39,468 nucleotides of DNA from Oscillospiraceae bacterium (GCA_902782125.1 CACZMA010000016.1:1-39468), one strand, 5' to 3'; shown: positions 16,120-24,657, numbered from the stretch's first letter. The notes: generated by a model from the sequence alone, not told the origin. Translations and numbers: made by a program.

Positions 16120-16125
16120 TATAAT
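16120..16125 (+). promoter_or_regulatory. -10 box before the small membrane gene pair
   Basis: TATAAT at 16120-16125, 40 nt before the ATG at 16165. On the minus strand the same AT-rich region offers TATACT for the divergent TM2 gene. No consensus -35 on either strand. Confidence 0.35.
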
Positions 16126-16164
16126 TATGTAATCACTCTATAGTGTATCAAAGGAGCGGGTGTT

Positions 16165-16554
16165 ATGGCCAACAAAGCATCGGGAAAGGGTAAAATACGT
16201 AAGACCGTACTTGCGGTTGTCTTAACAATTGCAGTCCTTTGTGCGCTGGTGACCGGCGGTGTTCTCATATTCTTTGTTACGCCACATACAATGCATTTTG
16301 ACTCTGTATATCAGGTATCAGCCAACAAGATCGATGGTAAATACCTCTATCATGCAAGCAGTAACGGCCTGGTATCTCTTCTCAAAGCGGATGACGATCT
16401 TGCAACCGTTTACGGGAGCAACGGCGAAGACGATTTTGACCTGGGCGAACAGGGTGTAAGAGTAAAGGCAACAGGAATCGATACTTACAGAACGGACAAC
16501 TCCGGGGTCTTCGTATCTTTCCCTGCGATTGTATATGAATATGTCGGGGAGTGA
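16165..16554 (+). CDS. Small single-pass membrane-anchored protein, unknown
   Basis: A 129-residue protein with a basic N-terminus, one hydrophobic helix at about 14-36 and a ~90-residue domain outside the membrane; it has no lipobox. No family recognised. ATG 16165 follows AAAGGAG. The stop lies 5 nt before the next gene's ATG, so the two form a pair. Confidence 0.75.
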   Translation: MANKASGKGKIRKTVLAVVLTIAVLCALVTGGVLIFFVTPHTMHFDSVYQVSANKIDGKYLYHASSNGLVSLLKADDDLATVYGSNGEDDFDLGEQGVRVKATGIDTYRTDNSGVFVSFPAIVYEYVGE

Positions 16555-16559
16555 AGGTC

Positions 16560-16853
16560 ATGAATAAAACAAGCACCAAACTAGTCCTGTCAATTGCAGG
16601 ATTCTTGGCTTCAAATCTATGGCTCATAGCAAAAGGTGTTACCAAAGGAGCTGCAGACTTTTTTATATCTCCGGTAGTAGAGGAGACCATTGTATTTATC
16701 CTATTACAGTTATTCGTGATGGCTGTTTACTTTATCCGCCCGCTCACTGCCAAGACGTCTCGATTGATCTATTGGTGCGTTTCTGAAGCTCTTGTCATAG
16801 CCACTGTTTGGTTTTGGGGAATATTTATCGTCTGCCCCATATGGCTTCCGTAA
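16560..16853 (+). CDS. Small membrane protein, unknown
   Basis: A 97-residue protein with about three hydrophobic segments (10-30, 38-58, 68-95). No family recognised. ATG 16560 is preferred, with GAAGG just upstream; GTG 16551 is open and overlaps the previous stop. It follows directly on the single-pass protein gene. Confidence 0.65.
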   Translation: MNKTSTKLVLSIAGFLASNLWLIAKGVTKGAADFFISPVVEETIVFILLQLFVMAVYFIRPLTAKTSRLIYWCVSEALVIATVWFWGIFIVCPIWLP

Positions 16854-16868
16854 CAAGCTGCAAAGTGT

Positions 16869-16935
16869 ATTTGTCGTAAGTTTGTCGTACGGATTAATTG
16901 GCAGAATTCTGAAACCGCTGGATTTATTGGCTTTC
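16869..16935. repeat. Dispersed repeat, copy A
   Basis: This 67-bp stretch aligns without gaps to 25844-25910, with 49 of 67 bases the same by my count (about 73%). Both copies begin ATTTGTCGTA and end ATTTATTGGCTTTC. Reading frames on both strands are partly conserved between copies, for example KANK...YD..TTN on the minus strand. It may be a decayed gene fragment or a small repeat element. Confidence 0.55.
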
Positions 16936-17060
16936 GGGGAATGGTGGTTCTCTATGGTTCGAAACATCATAATCCCACAAGTTAAACTGAGCGACCGCTT
17001 TTTAACACTATTATAAAAATACCGAAAGACCCTTTTTCGTACTGGTTGTAAGCCCAACAA

Positions 17061-17077
17061 TATAATCATGTTATAAT
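17061..17077 (+). promoter_or_regulatory. Tandem TATAAT boxes
   Basis: TATAAT at 17061-17066 and again at 17072-17077, about 80-95 nt before the ATG at 17156. TTGTAA (17046-17051) is 20 nt before the second one, slightly too far for a good pair. Confidence 0.35.
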
Positions 17078-17155
17078 CTTTTTTTAGGAGAGACTCTTAG
17101 TAAAGATAATCAACAGTAAAAAAGTCTAAACAGGAGGAGCGCCCTGCTATTTATT

Positions 17156-17818
17156 ATGATTATCAGAACAGATGCCTCAAAATGCATTCATATTCTTCAG
17201 GGCTACTCGTTCTTTAACAACGGGATGGATGACTTTTGGTATTATTCTGACACTGTTTTTAAGACCGGCAGATCATATGCGCTGGTCAGCGAATATCAGC
17301 AGGGATGCATGTATCTCTCATATCTTTTGGGAGGACAGATAGAGATCAAAGACGGACTGGAAATATATCTGGATGATAACAGTGTCACTCAAGAGACATT
17401 AAAAGACATCAGCTGGAATCTTGAACCAAGCTATGAATCATATAAGAATCTTATCGTGAGGAAATCCATAGAGAAAGCTTTGAAAAGCGAACATGTGGAA
17501 GAATCGTTTGAACAGTTGGCTGAAAGCTTTTGTCTTACTCCCGAACGTTATGATTGTAAGTTAAGGCAGCTGAGCGGTGAGAGATGGAGTGCATCAGCTG
17601 CGGTCGGATATGCTTCAGGGAAAAAGGTGTTCTATGCCCCGTATAAAGCCAGCAATTTCTATTCTTCTAGTGCCAGACTGGAGCATATGATAAGCTATTT
17701 AACTTCTCATGATTGTATGGTGCTTCTTCCTGTTGGTTCTGATATGTATTTGAAGGATCATGTGGATCAGTGCATATATATTGAACAACAGACCGCCTGG
17801 TGGAAATCAAAACAATGA
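17156..17818 (+). CDS. Unknown protein, 220 residues
   Basis: A soluble protein with no signal peptide, transmembrane helix or motif that I recognise; it has no recognisable catalytic site. The C-terminus ends 'YIEQQTAWWKSKQ'. ATG 17156 is the first start in frame; AGGAGG lies 18 nt upstream, longer than usual. It is a single gene between two long non-coding stretches, is richer in A+T codons than the genes to its left, and may be a recent arrival. Confidence 0.6.
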   Translation: MIIRTDASKCIHILQGYSFFNNGMDDFWYYSDTVFKTGRSYALVSEYQQGCMYLSYLLGGQIEIKDGLEIYLDDNSVTQETLKDISWNLEPSYESYKNLIVRKSIEKALKSEHVEESFEQLAESFCLTPERYDCKLRQLSGERWSASAAVGYASGKKVFYAPYKASNFYSSSARLEHMISYLTSHDCMVLLPVGSDMYLKDHVDQCIYIEQQTAWWKSKQ

Positions 17819-18155
17819 TGGTAGACAGATTAATCGACAGTTTTCTTAAATCGATTTTTTGAATAATAAAGCTGTTTCAGATAATCATGAATTTTACTGT
17901 ACGATTTACGTACTGTGCTTTTCTCCGGCTTCTTAAGCGTTAAATTCAGTTACAGTTCTACCGTTATCGTCATCATACAGTGGATCAGAATGCCAATATG
18001 ACTGATTGGCAATTAGTAATCCACATGAGGTTAGGATAGCATGCCGAACTCAATGGTAACAACGGACAAAATCTTACAATAATACGGAAGAACTCCAAAT
18101 ATCTGAACTGCCTGTTAGCGTATAATATAACCACTACTTAAGAAGGAGAACTCCA
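17819..18155. other. Intergenic region with two inverted repeats
   Basis: No gene in 337 AT-rich nt. It holds GTACG-ATTTA-CGTAC (17899-17913), TGCCAAT-atgactg-ATTGGCA (17991-18011), and TATAAT (18121-18126) serving the gene at 18156. Neither hairpin has a T-tract. Confidence 0.5.
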
Positions 18156-18701
18156 ATGAGGAAAACATCTGTGATAATAGAATGCATCATCCTTGCATTG
18201 GGAGTTATCTTAAGTATCCAGGGTACGCTTAAGGCCGCCCAGCTCTCAAGCAAATATGTACCCTATTATCTTTTCGCCGTGCTCGGCATCGCTTTTATCG
18301 TTATCCTGATAAGTCTCATCAAGAAAAGGTTCACGTTCCTTCTGGGAATCGCATTCATACTTTTCTATCTGATCTTCGCGGGATTCGGATATATCGTGTG
18401 TGAAATGAATGCCGCCAGGATCAAAAGGGTAAATTACTATAAAGACAAGACCATCAGTCTTGAAATAGACGGAGATTACTATGCCTGGACGGGAGAAGCC
18501 TACTACAATTCCGCAGAACTTAAACCTCTTGATGTAAGTGAGGACCAAGCTTACTTCATAGTAAACGGCGACAAAAGACAAGTCAGCTTTGTCTATCTGA
18601 TGCCCGGCGAAGACGACACCGTTTACTATGAGATCTACGGCGGAGCCACGGGCGATTTTCTGATAATGAAAAAGCTGTCTGAAGATATCTATACTGACTG
18701 A
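18156..18701 (+). CDS. Membrane protein, unknown function
   Basis: A 181-residue protein with three hydrophobic helices (about 7-28, 36-56, 60-82) and a ~95-residue C-terminal domain. The topology suggests that the tail faces outward, but this is uncertain. No family recognised. ATG 18156 follows AAGGAG (18143-18148) and a TATAAT box at 18121. Its 3' end overlaps the end of the broken coaX by 13 nt. Confidence 0.75.
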   Translation: MRKTSVIIECIILALGVILSIQGTLKAAQLSSKYVPYYLFAVLGIAFIVILISLIKKRFTFLLGIAFILFYLIFAGFGYIVCEMNAARIKRVNYYKDKTISLEIDGDYYAWTGEAYYNSAELKPLDVSEDQAYFIVNGDKRQVSFVYLMPGEDDTVYYEIYGGATGDFLIMKKLSEDIYTD

Positions 18702-19051
18702 TTCTTGTAATAGACTTCGATAAGGCCTTTGAGCATCATATCCGTATCAAGGATTATCTTGTGCCGGCACAAGGGTGCAATGATCGAAGCGAATCTTCCG
18801 GTAGCCGTGAGCACACAGGACTCTCCATACTCTTCCTCGATGCGGTCGATCATGCCGTCGACAAGAGCGGCGTTCTGGTAGATCAGGCCGCTCTTCATGC
18901 TGTCAACAGTATTGGTGCCGATGACTTTTTTAGGTGTTTCAAAAGCAATGTTCGGAAGCTGGGAAGTCTTGCTGCTCAATGCTTCCGCCTCAATGCCCAT
19001 GCCTGCGCCGATAGAGGTTCCGACAAAATTCTTATCCTTATCTATCAGGAA
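18689..19051 (-). pseudogene. coaX: Type III pantothenate kinase, C-terminal remnant
   Basis: CoaX phosphorylates pantothenate, the first step of coenzyme A synthesis. Only the C-terminal half is left. Reading starts at 'FLIDKDKNFVGTSIGAGMGIEAEALSSKT', runs through 'KVIGTNTVDSMKSGLIYQNAALVDGMI' and ends at 'GLIEVYYKN', which is the family's usual end. In frame, a TAA at 19054-19052 stops reading upstream, and the N-terminal ~130 residues with the ATP-binding sites are missing. Several family-conserved residues are also changed. An intact coaX or another kinase is expected elsewhere in the genome. The remnant is convergent with the membrane gene. Confidence 0.8.
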
Positions 19052-19095
19052 TTAAATATACAGGAATGTATTATTCCTAAATAGATCATGGCATG

Positions 19096-19647
19096 TTAGA
19101 TTATTTCTGAACTATATCTTCTTTTCAGACAGTTTATTATCAAATTTGATTCCACGGTCATGTCGTTCTCAATCCATCTCATGAGCATGGATTGCATGCC
19201 GCCGATGCTGTAAGCAAGCATGTATGGAAGCAAATCTTCGTTGGCCTTCGCAAAGACCGGAGTCCTGACGATCTTAAACACTTCAAAGGAACGGCTGTAT
19301 GATTCTTCGAAAAGTATTGGAAGCAGGCCGCTTCTTTTCACGAGTTTGATAATGTCTGCATGGTTTTCCCAAAAATCAAAATAGCACTGAACGACCTCCC
19401 AGTAGTGGCTAAGCCCGGTTCTGACGATCTCTTCGACGCATTCCTGATAAAGCGAATCAAAAAGGTATTTGAGTACCTGTTCCTTATCATTAAAGTGACG
19501 GTAAAAAGTCTTGCGCGACAACCCCGCCTCCTGAGTTATCTGTGTCACGGTTATCTCGTCATAACTGTAGATCTTCATGACCTCGAGCATCGCGGATGCA
19601 ATAGCTTCTTTTGATCTCTCGGCAATTATGCCGTTTGTTGTATTCAT
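19096..19647 (-). CDS. TetR/AcrR-family regulator
   Basis: A 183-residue repressor-type protein. The N-terminal helix-turn-helix is clear: 'YSYDEITVTQITQEAGLSRKTFYRHFNDKEQVL' (about 26-58). The ligand-binding C-terminal half is family-typical in size but not in sequence. ATG 19647 is chosen because GGGAG lies 10 nt upstream; the open frame extends to 19677. It diverges from the alpha/beta hydrolase at 19775, and a palindrome (19665-19677) lies between its promoter and start codon, fitting autoregulation and control of the hydrolase. Confidence 0.88.
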   Translation of the reverse strand: MNTTNGIIAERSKEAIASAMLEVMKIYSYDEITVTQITQEAGLSRKTFYRHFNDKEQVLKYLFDSLYQECVEEIVRTGLSHYWEVVQCYFDFWENHADIIKLVKRSGLLPILFEESYSRSFEVFKIVRTPVFAKANEDLLPYMLAYSIGGMQSMLMRWIENDMTVESNLIINCLKRRYSSEII

Positions 19648-19664
19648 TGACACAATTCTCCCGG

Positions 19665-19677
19665 ATGTGTGACACAT
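19665..19677. promoter_or_regulatory. Candidate TetR operator
   Basis: Perfect palindrome ATGTGT-G-ACACAT in the leader of the TetR gene. TGACACA-like half-sites recur nearby (19649-19655 and 19739-19744). The other TetR operator candidate in the window (34795-34813) shares the TGACAC core. Confidence 0.6.
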
Positions 19678-19689
19678 TAGTCTTTATGC

Positions 19690-19738
19690 TTGATGTAGTT
19701 TACAGGGCAATTATATAATCACAGCCGAGGGGTAACAA
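19690..19738. promoter_or_regulatory. Overlapping divergent promoters for TetR and hydrolase
   Basis: Plus strand: TTGATG (19690-19695), 18 nt, TATAAT (19714-19719), start near 19726. Minus strand: TTGTTA (19738-19733), 17 nt, TATAAT (19715-19710). The two -10 boxes overlap, so the polymerases should compete. Confidence 0.65.
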
Positions 19739-19774
19739 GTGTCACCTTATCGTGTGAAAGGACATCTATGTATT

Positions 19775-20917
19775 ATGTATAAGACAGTAAATTCTATTCA
19801 GCAGTTTGATTTTCAAATAAACAGAGTTCTAACCTATGGTGAAAAAGCCTGCGATGAAGACCAGGTAATATCAGCACTTGCAAATGTCAAAAACATAGAC
19901 GAATGGTACGAAGCGTGGTTATCTCTGGCAAATGATGCAATTAATTCCAATGAGCATATGCACGCCGCCTACTACTATCGCATGGCAGAATTCTTCCTGA
20001 AGCATGATGATTCCCGCAAAGAAGATGTATTCAGGAAATGTCTTAATGAGTTCAATCTGGGGTTTGCTCAAAATGATATATCCTTTGAAAGATTTGCGAT
20101 CCCCTATGAGAAAGGCTATATGAAGTGTTTCAGGATGGAAGCGGATAACTCAAAGGAGACTATACTTGTCTGCGGCGGCTATGATTCTTTTATTGAAGAA
20201 TTTGTGCTGCAGGTCAATGATTTTGTAAAGAGAGGCTTCAGCATCATACTCTTCGAAGGCCCGGGTCAGGGAGAATGCATTGATCAGGGCATATATTTTA
20301 CAGATGCCTTCCATAAGGCTGCTTCTAAAGTTATAGACTTCTTTGATCTGAAGACCTGTGCTTTTGTCGGAATATCCTGGGGCGGATATTTTGCTTTGGA
20401 AAGCGCCGCAAATGAGGCAAGGATCAACAAGGTTGTCGCCTACGATGTTTTGGATAACGGTCTTGAAGTAATGACTAACGTATATCCGTCTCCCATAAAA
20501 CAGATCATAAGGACTCTTATAAAAGGAAAACACGAAAAAGCCATAAACTTCCTGTGTTCAAGAATTGGCAAAAAGAGCGTAATCGCAGACTGGATGCTCG
20601 CGCAGGGCATGTATATCACGGGTTCTTCCACTCCATATGAGATGTATCAGAAGCTTGGAAAGCATAACCTGAATGGTCAGTACCAGAATATCAGACAGGA
20701 TGTTCTGCTCCTTGCAGGTGAGAAGGATCACTATGTACCGCGGGTTCAGTTCGAAAGATGCAGGAGCAGTATTCATAACGCCCACACTCTTACAACAAGA
20801 CTGTTCACGGAATCAGAGGGCGGTCATCAGCACTGCCAGATAGGCAACCACACGATCGCAACAACTTATATAATGAGCTGGATCGACTCCAATATTCGTA
20901 CTGACAGTAGACAATAG
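19775..20917 (+). CDS. Alpha/beta hydrolase of the FrsA/dihydropseudooxynicotine-hydrolase type
   Basis: A 380-residue cytoplasmic hydrolase with a ~120-residue helical N-terminal region before the alpha/beta core. The core shows 'GYDSFIEEF' (oxyanion region), 'FEGPGQGEC', the nucleophile elbow GISWGG, the acid in 'AGEKDHYVP' and His in 'GGHQHCQIGNH'. N-terminal helical extension plus this spacing match the FrsA-like/DHPON-hydrolase group; the substrate is unknown. The start is ATG 19775 (AAAGGA 12 nt upstream) or GTG 19739 (GAGGGG 6 nt upstream, 12 residues longer); I cannot decide. It is divergent from, and probably controlled by, the TetR next door. Confidence 0.85.
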   Translation: MYKTVNSIQQFDFQINRVLTYGEKACDEDQVISALANVKNIDEWYEAWLSLANDAINSNEHMHAAYYYRMAEFFLKHDDSRKEDVFRKCLNEFNLGFAQNDISFERFAIPYEKGYMKCFRMEADNSKETILVCGGYDSFIEEFVLQVNDFVKRGFSIILFEGPGQGECIDQGIYFTDAFHKAASKVIDFFDLKTCAFVGISWGGYFALESAANEARINKVVAYDVLDNGLEVMTNVYPSPIKQIIRTLIKGKHEKAINFLCSRIGKKSVIADWMLAQGMYITGSSTPYEMYQKLGKHNLNGQYQNIRQDVLLLAGEKDHYVPRVQFERCRSSIHNAHTLTTRLFTESEGGHQHCQIGNHTIATTYIMSWIDSNIRTDSRQ

Positions 20918-21134
20918 AATCAGGAATATATCGAACTATATATACGTAAGGAACTTTGCCAAAACTGTACGTCAAATCCGAAATTCGCCTGAAAATTGAC
21001 ATAAAAACAATGTATGTGACATGAAAATTGTTCTAACGGGTTATATCGGCTGACTGAGTTATTCGAAATCTGCTTGTTTATGATAAATCTTGAAATTGGT
21101 AGTTTCAATCAGATTACTAACTGATGATTATAAT

Positions 21135-21782
21135 ATGGTGGAGTGCGTCAACTCAAATTCAAAGACTGACAATTCATTGAAGCCGTCACCTTTTTCAAAA
21201 GAAGAAATGATGGATTACTATTCATTGCTTGAAAAAGAACTGACAAAGACATTCGGCAATCCGACGTCTTCCCAACCGCTGGATAAGGAGAAAGGCGGGA
21301 TGGCATTTTTTGAATACAAGATCGATGAGGAATGCACGTTCAGAGTTGAAATCCGTAATTCTGCAGGCAGCAAATATGTATCGCTCATATGCACAAACAG
21401 TGCTGAGAGAAAGCATTACCTGATACATGAAGATAAAGGCGGTTCTGATTCTGATTTTGAAAAAGACAATTACTACAAACCTGCAAGTAAGGACGACATT
21501 GTCAGAGATTCCAAGACAGGTTATGTTTATGTCAAGAATCAACTGCTTGTCAGCTTTAAGCTGGGTACTCCAAATGACATGGAGAAGATGAACGCGATCT
21601 GTAATGAGATCGGTGCCAAGGTTGTCGGATACCTAAAGCTTTCAGGCGATTTCCAGATCGAATTCGACCGTGACTTAACGTGTGAAGAGCTCCTTAAGAT
21701 CGCCGAAGAACTTAAGGAAAAATATTACTTTGTAAGCTATGTCGGCCTGAATTTGGCTACAGAAGGCGATGGTTTAGATTAA
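21135..21782 (+). CDS. Stand-alone subtilase-propeptide-like protein
   Basis: A protein of up to 215 residues without signal peptide or membrane helix. The last ~90 residues ('YVKNQLLVSFKLGTPNDMEKMNAICNEIGAKVVGYLKLSGDFQIEFD...') look like the inhibitor or propeptide domain found in front of subtilisin-type proteases, with the same beta-alpha-beta pattern. No protease domain follows and none is encoded nearby. The N-terminal half is unknown. The start is unsure: ATG 21135 has no ribosome binding site and sits directly after a TATAAT (21129-21134), so ATG 21207, with a weak AGAAGA, may be real. Confidence 0.65.
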   Translation: MVECVNSNSKTDNSLKPSPFSKEEMMDYYSLLEKELTKTFGNPTSSQPLDKEKGGMAFFEYKIDEECTFRVEIRNSAGSKYVSLICTNSAERKHYLIHEDKGGSDSDFEKDNYYKPASKDDIVRDSKTGYVYVKNQLLVSFKLGTPNDMEKMNAICNEIGAKVVGYLKLSGDFQIEFDRDLTCEELLKIAEELKEKYYFVSYVGLNLATEGDGLD

Positions 21783-21818
21783 GCGGGATCCGCATCCCTG
21801 CCAATTTGTTAAATATTT

Positions 21819-21847
21819 TTGCTTTCACCCCGAGATGTAGGTATAAT
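21819..21847 (+). promoter_or_regulatory. Sigma-A promoter of the EAL-domain gene
   Basis: TTGCTT (21819-21824), 17-nt spacer, TATAAT (21842-21847). It lies about 30 nt before the ATG at 21878. Confidence 0.7.
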
Positions 21848-21877
21848 TAGGGTATTAAACAATTGGGGTACCGTCGG

Positions 21878-24310
21878 ATGCTGGAACAACACGTAGTCAA
21901 CAGGATAGACGATGCGATCGCCAACGGTTGGATCAAAGTCTATTATCAACCCGTTATCCGAACGCTCACTGGCGAGCTTTGCGGCTTTGAGTCGCTGGCG
22001 CGCTGGGTAGATCCTGAATATGGATTTCTTTCTCCGGCACAATTCATCACTTCGCTTGAAGAGGCTGAACTCATATACAAACTCGACATCTTCATGATTG
22101 AGAAGGTCTGCAGTGACATCCATGACAGGCTAATAGCCGATCTGGACATGGTTCCGGTATCCATAAATTTCTCAAGACTCGATTTCCTGACCTGCGACAT
22201 GCTCGAAGTGCTCGAGAATGCAGTAAACAAGTACGACATCCCGCGTGATTACATACATGTTGAGATCACTGAGAGCATGATGATTACCGACGGTGATTTC
22301 ATGCAGGAAGTGATCGAAGGCTTCCGCGAAAAAGGTTTCGCCGTCTGGATGGACGATTTCGGAAGCGGGTATTCATCACTGAACCTGCTCAAGGATTTCA
22401 ACGTAGACGTCATCAAGCTTGACATGAGTTTCCTTTCTTCCATGAACGTCAAGTCAAAGGCTATTTTGAAGTCTCTTATTACGATGGCTAAGGATATAGG
22501 GATCAAGACGCTCGCGGAAGGCGTTGAGACGGAAGAAGAAAAAGACTTCCTTCATGAGATCGGCTGCGGAAGACTTCAGGGATACTTTTACGGAAAGCCG
22601 CTGCCACTCGAAGAAGCTTTTGCCAACGTAAGCGGAAAAGGCATAAAGACAGAGGCACGCAAATGGACTGCTTTCTACGACAGTGCCGAATACCATGTTA
22701 GGAGTACTGACGCACCGCTTGAACTCATAGTCTATGACGGAACTGACTACAGAACGCTCTTCATGAATGATGCATACAAACTGCAGATCTTTGACGAGCT
22801 TCCGAGTAACATAGAAGCTGACGGGAAGATCTATATGCCGGGATCCCCGCTCCTTAACCAGTATCGTACCTTTGCGGAGCTTTTGGCCAAGACCAAGAAA
22901 CAGGAAGAATTTTACTATTCCGCAGGTGGACATTATCTGAGACTTGTCGCACGCGAAGTTGCGGAGAATGACGGAAGCCACATGATCAAGGCTTCCATCT
23001 ATAACATCTCGGTCAGTAAGGAACGGGAGAAGACGGAGGAACTGGATTACAGGCTACGTGAGCTTTCCCATCTCTTTGTGGTAGTTCTGCTGTTTTGCCC
23101 CGAAGAGCAGAGGGTTACGCCGATACTCGGCAAGTTCAGGTTCTTCCAGGGACCTGAGAAGATGGACATGCACAAGTCCACTGAGATGATGGCAAACAGG
23201 AGCATTCATCCCAATGACAGAGCGCGCTACATTGAATTCATGGATTTCTCGACTTTCGGCGACAGGATCAAGAAGAGTCCGGTCGGTTTCATCGAGGAGG
23301 CTTTCAGGTTCAAGGACGAAGAAGGAAACTTCCATTGGGTGACGGCCACGATCCTTATGCAGCCCGGTTCAAACGGTAAGGAATTTCTGTATTGCATCAA
23401 GCCTTTGTCCGAAGTTTCATCAAAGACCATCCTTGAGAAAGGTGCTTCGGTCGGAAACATGATCAATTCCGAGGAGAATTCTCTGCTCTGGTATAACATT
23501 TTGTGGGGATCGAACATCAAGTTCTTCTGGAAGGACAAGGAACGCAGGTTCATCGGTGCGAGCAAAGCTTTTCTTGACTATTTCAGGCTTGATTCCGCGG
23601 ACGAGATAATCGGCAAACGCGGCGAAGACATGAAATGGCATTTGACTGACAGCGCATACGACGATAGTGAAAATGATATCCTGAATCACGGGAGCAGTAT
23701 TTTTGTAAGACCGTGCGAGTGCATAATCTACGGGGTTACGCATAGCACGGCTGTTACAAAGTTTCCCGTCTATCGTGATGGTGAGATAGTCGGAATAATG
23801 GGTTACCTGATCGATATGGATGAAGCCAAAAAGAATCTCGGCGAGTTCGGAACGGCTCCCGAGGTCGATGAAGTTACAGGCGTAAAGAATACATACTCAT
23901 TTATTAAAGCAATTTCGGAATTTTCCAATCAGTATCACTCCTTCAATAGGGATTACGGACTGATCCTGTTAAAGAACACGAAGAGCGACCGTATCCTTAA
24001 AGATTACGGCAAAGAATTCTCTGACAGTGTTCTCCAGAGGATCGTTGATGAGATAGTCGATGAAGTTGGCGATACGGGCATTGTCGCAAGACCGAACGAC
24101 TCGGTATTGGCAGTGGTCACTTACGCCGATTCGCGCGATTCTATCAAAGCTGTCGCCGAAAAGCTGAAAGAGCAGATAGAATCAATAATATCGGTCGATG
24201 ATAAGAGCATTACCATAAAGATCGCTTATTCGTTCAGGCTCAGAAGCGAAGAGGGAATGACCGACGAGCACATGTACGTTGATGCATTGGACGAACTCCG
24301 CGGTAATTAA
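21878..24310 (+). CDS. EAL phosphodiesterase with PAS-like region and degenerate GGDEF domain
   Basis: An 810-residue cyclic-di-GMP protein with the domains in reverse of the usual order. The EAL domain comes first (about 5-250) and keeps the catalytic set: ESL in place of EAL (Glu38), Asn97, Glu129 in EITES, Asp159-Asp160 in DDFG, Lys180 and Glu214 (AEGVE). It should therefore hydrolyse c-di-GMP. The middle (about 270-650) has PAS-like pieces, e.g. 'EGNFHWVTATILMQPGS'. The last ~140 residues resemble a GGDEF domain ('DEVTGVKNTYSFIKAI'), but the GG(D/E)EF signature is missing, so it is probably not a cyclase. It has no transmembrane helix. ATG 21878 follows GGGG; a TTG at 21863 is also in frame. 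Confidence 0.88.
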   Translation: MLEQHVVNRIDDAIANGWIKVYYQPVIRTLTGELCGFESLARWVDPEYGFLSPAQFITSLEEAELIYKLDIFMIEKVCSDIHDRLIADLDMVPVSINFSRLDFLTCDMLEVLENAVNKYDIPRDYIHVEITESMMITDGDFMQEVIEGFREKGFAVWMDDFGSGYSSLNLLKDFNVDVIKLDMSFLSSMNVKSKAILKSLITMAKDIGIKTLAEGVETEEEKDFLHEIGCGRLQGYFYGKPLPLEEAFANVSGKGIKTEARKWTAFYDSAEYHVRSTDAPLELIVYDGTDYRTLFMNDAYKLQIFDELPSNIEADGKIYMPGSPLLNQYRTFAELLAKTKKQEEFYYSAGGHYLRLVAREVAENDGSHMIKASIYNISVSKEREKTEELDYRLRELSHLFVVVLLFCPEEQRVTPILGKFRFFQGPEKMDMHKSTEMMANRSIHPNDRARYIEFMDFSTFGDRIKKSPVGFIEEAFRFKDEEGNFHWVTATILMQPGSNGKEFLYCIKPLSEVSSKTILEKGASVGNMINSEENSLLWYNILWGSNIKFFWKDKERRFIGASKAFLDYFRLDSADEIIGKRGEDMKWHLTDSAYDDSENDILNHGSSIFVRPCECIIYGVTHSTAVTKFPVYRDGEIVGIMGYLIDMDEAKKNLGEFGTAPEVDEVTGVKNTYSFIKAISEFSNQYHSFNRDYGLILLKNTKSDRILKDYGKEFSDSVLQRIVDEIVDEVGDTGIVARPNDSVLAVVTYADSRDSIKAVAEKLKEQIESIISVDDKSITIKIAYSFRLRSEEGMTDEHMYVDALDELRGN

Positions 24311-24386
24311 GTTTTAGATCTTTTCCAATAAATAACAGTCACAGTTTAGTGGAAGCCGTTAATTCCATTTGAAAAAATAGCTGGTC

Positions 24387-24412
24387 TATAATCTAGCTAC
24401 TGTACACAGTAG
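24387..24412 (+). promoter_or_regulatory. -10 box and inverted repeat before the broken surface-protein gene
   Basis: TATAAT (24387-24392) with TTGAAA only 12 nt upstream, followed by CTACTG-TACA-CAGTAG (24397-24412) at the expected transcription start. AAGGGGG precedes the ATG at 24439. Confidence 0.45.
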
Positions 24413-24438
24413 TGTGACTTAAAGGGGGATCTATAATT

Positions 24439-24657
24439 ATGTTAAAGCGTTTATTGGCGTTTTCTGTCAGCATGGCTCTGATCGTCGGAATGGTTCCGGC
24501 TATCGTGTTAGCGGACGAGACAGTTCAGCAGCCTGAAGAGTCTGCGACCGAAGCAACTGAAGAAAAAGAAGCAGACTGTTGCTCGTGCAAAAGTCATGAA
24601 CGTCAGCAACGCTCAGGGTAAAGTGACATATAATCTTACGGGCGTAAAGCGCGGCAA
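24439..24657 (+). pseudogene. Surface protein, 5' part, frameshifted and interrupted
   Basis: A secretion signal ('LLAFSVSMALIVGMVPAIVLADE') and an acidic Glu/Thr linker are in frame to about 24570. Reading then continues as coding-like sequence only after a one-base shift: 'AKVMNVSNAQGKVTYNLTGVKRGK' (24586-24657), a pattern common in repeat domains of clostridial cell-surface proteins. Immediately afterwards sequence from a conjugation gene on the other strand begins. So the gene carries a frameshift and has lost its middle. A matching C-terminal anchor is found at 25309-25413, beyond the inserted piece. Confidence 0.7.

Larger units (their letters stand above)
16854..17155. other. Intergenic region with repeat copy A and -10 boxes
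   Basis: No gene is supported in these 302 nt. It contains the dispersed repeat copy (16869-16935), two TATAAT boxes (17061-17077) and a T-rich patch. An AGGAGG at about 17132 is rather far from the ATG at 17156. Confidence 0.5.

Noticed and set aside
16710..17069. 119-codon minus-strand frame through repeat copy A
   Set aside because: It has no ribosome binding site and overlaps a small membrane gene on the plus strand; only the repeat part is shared with copy B.
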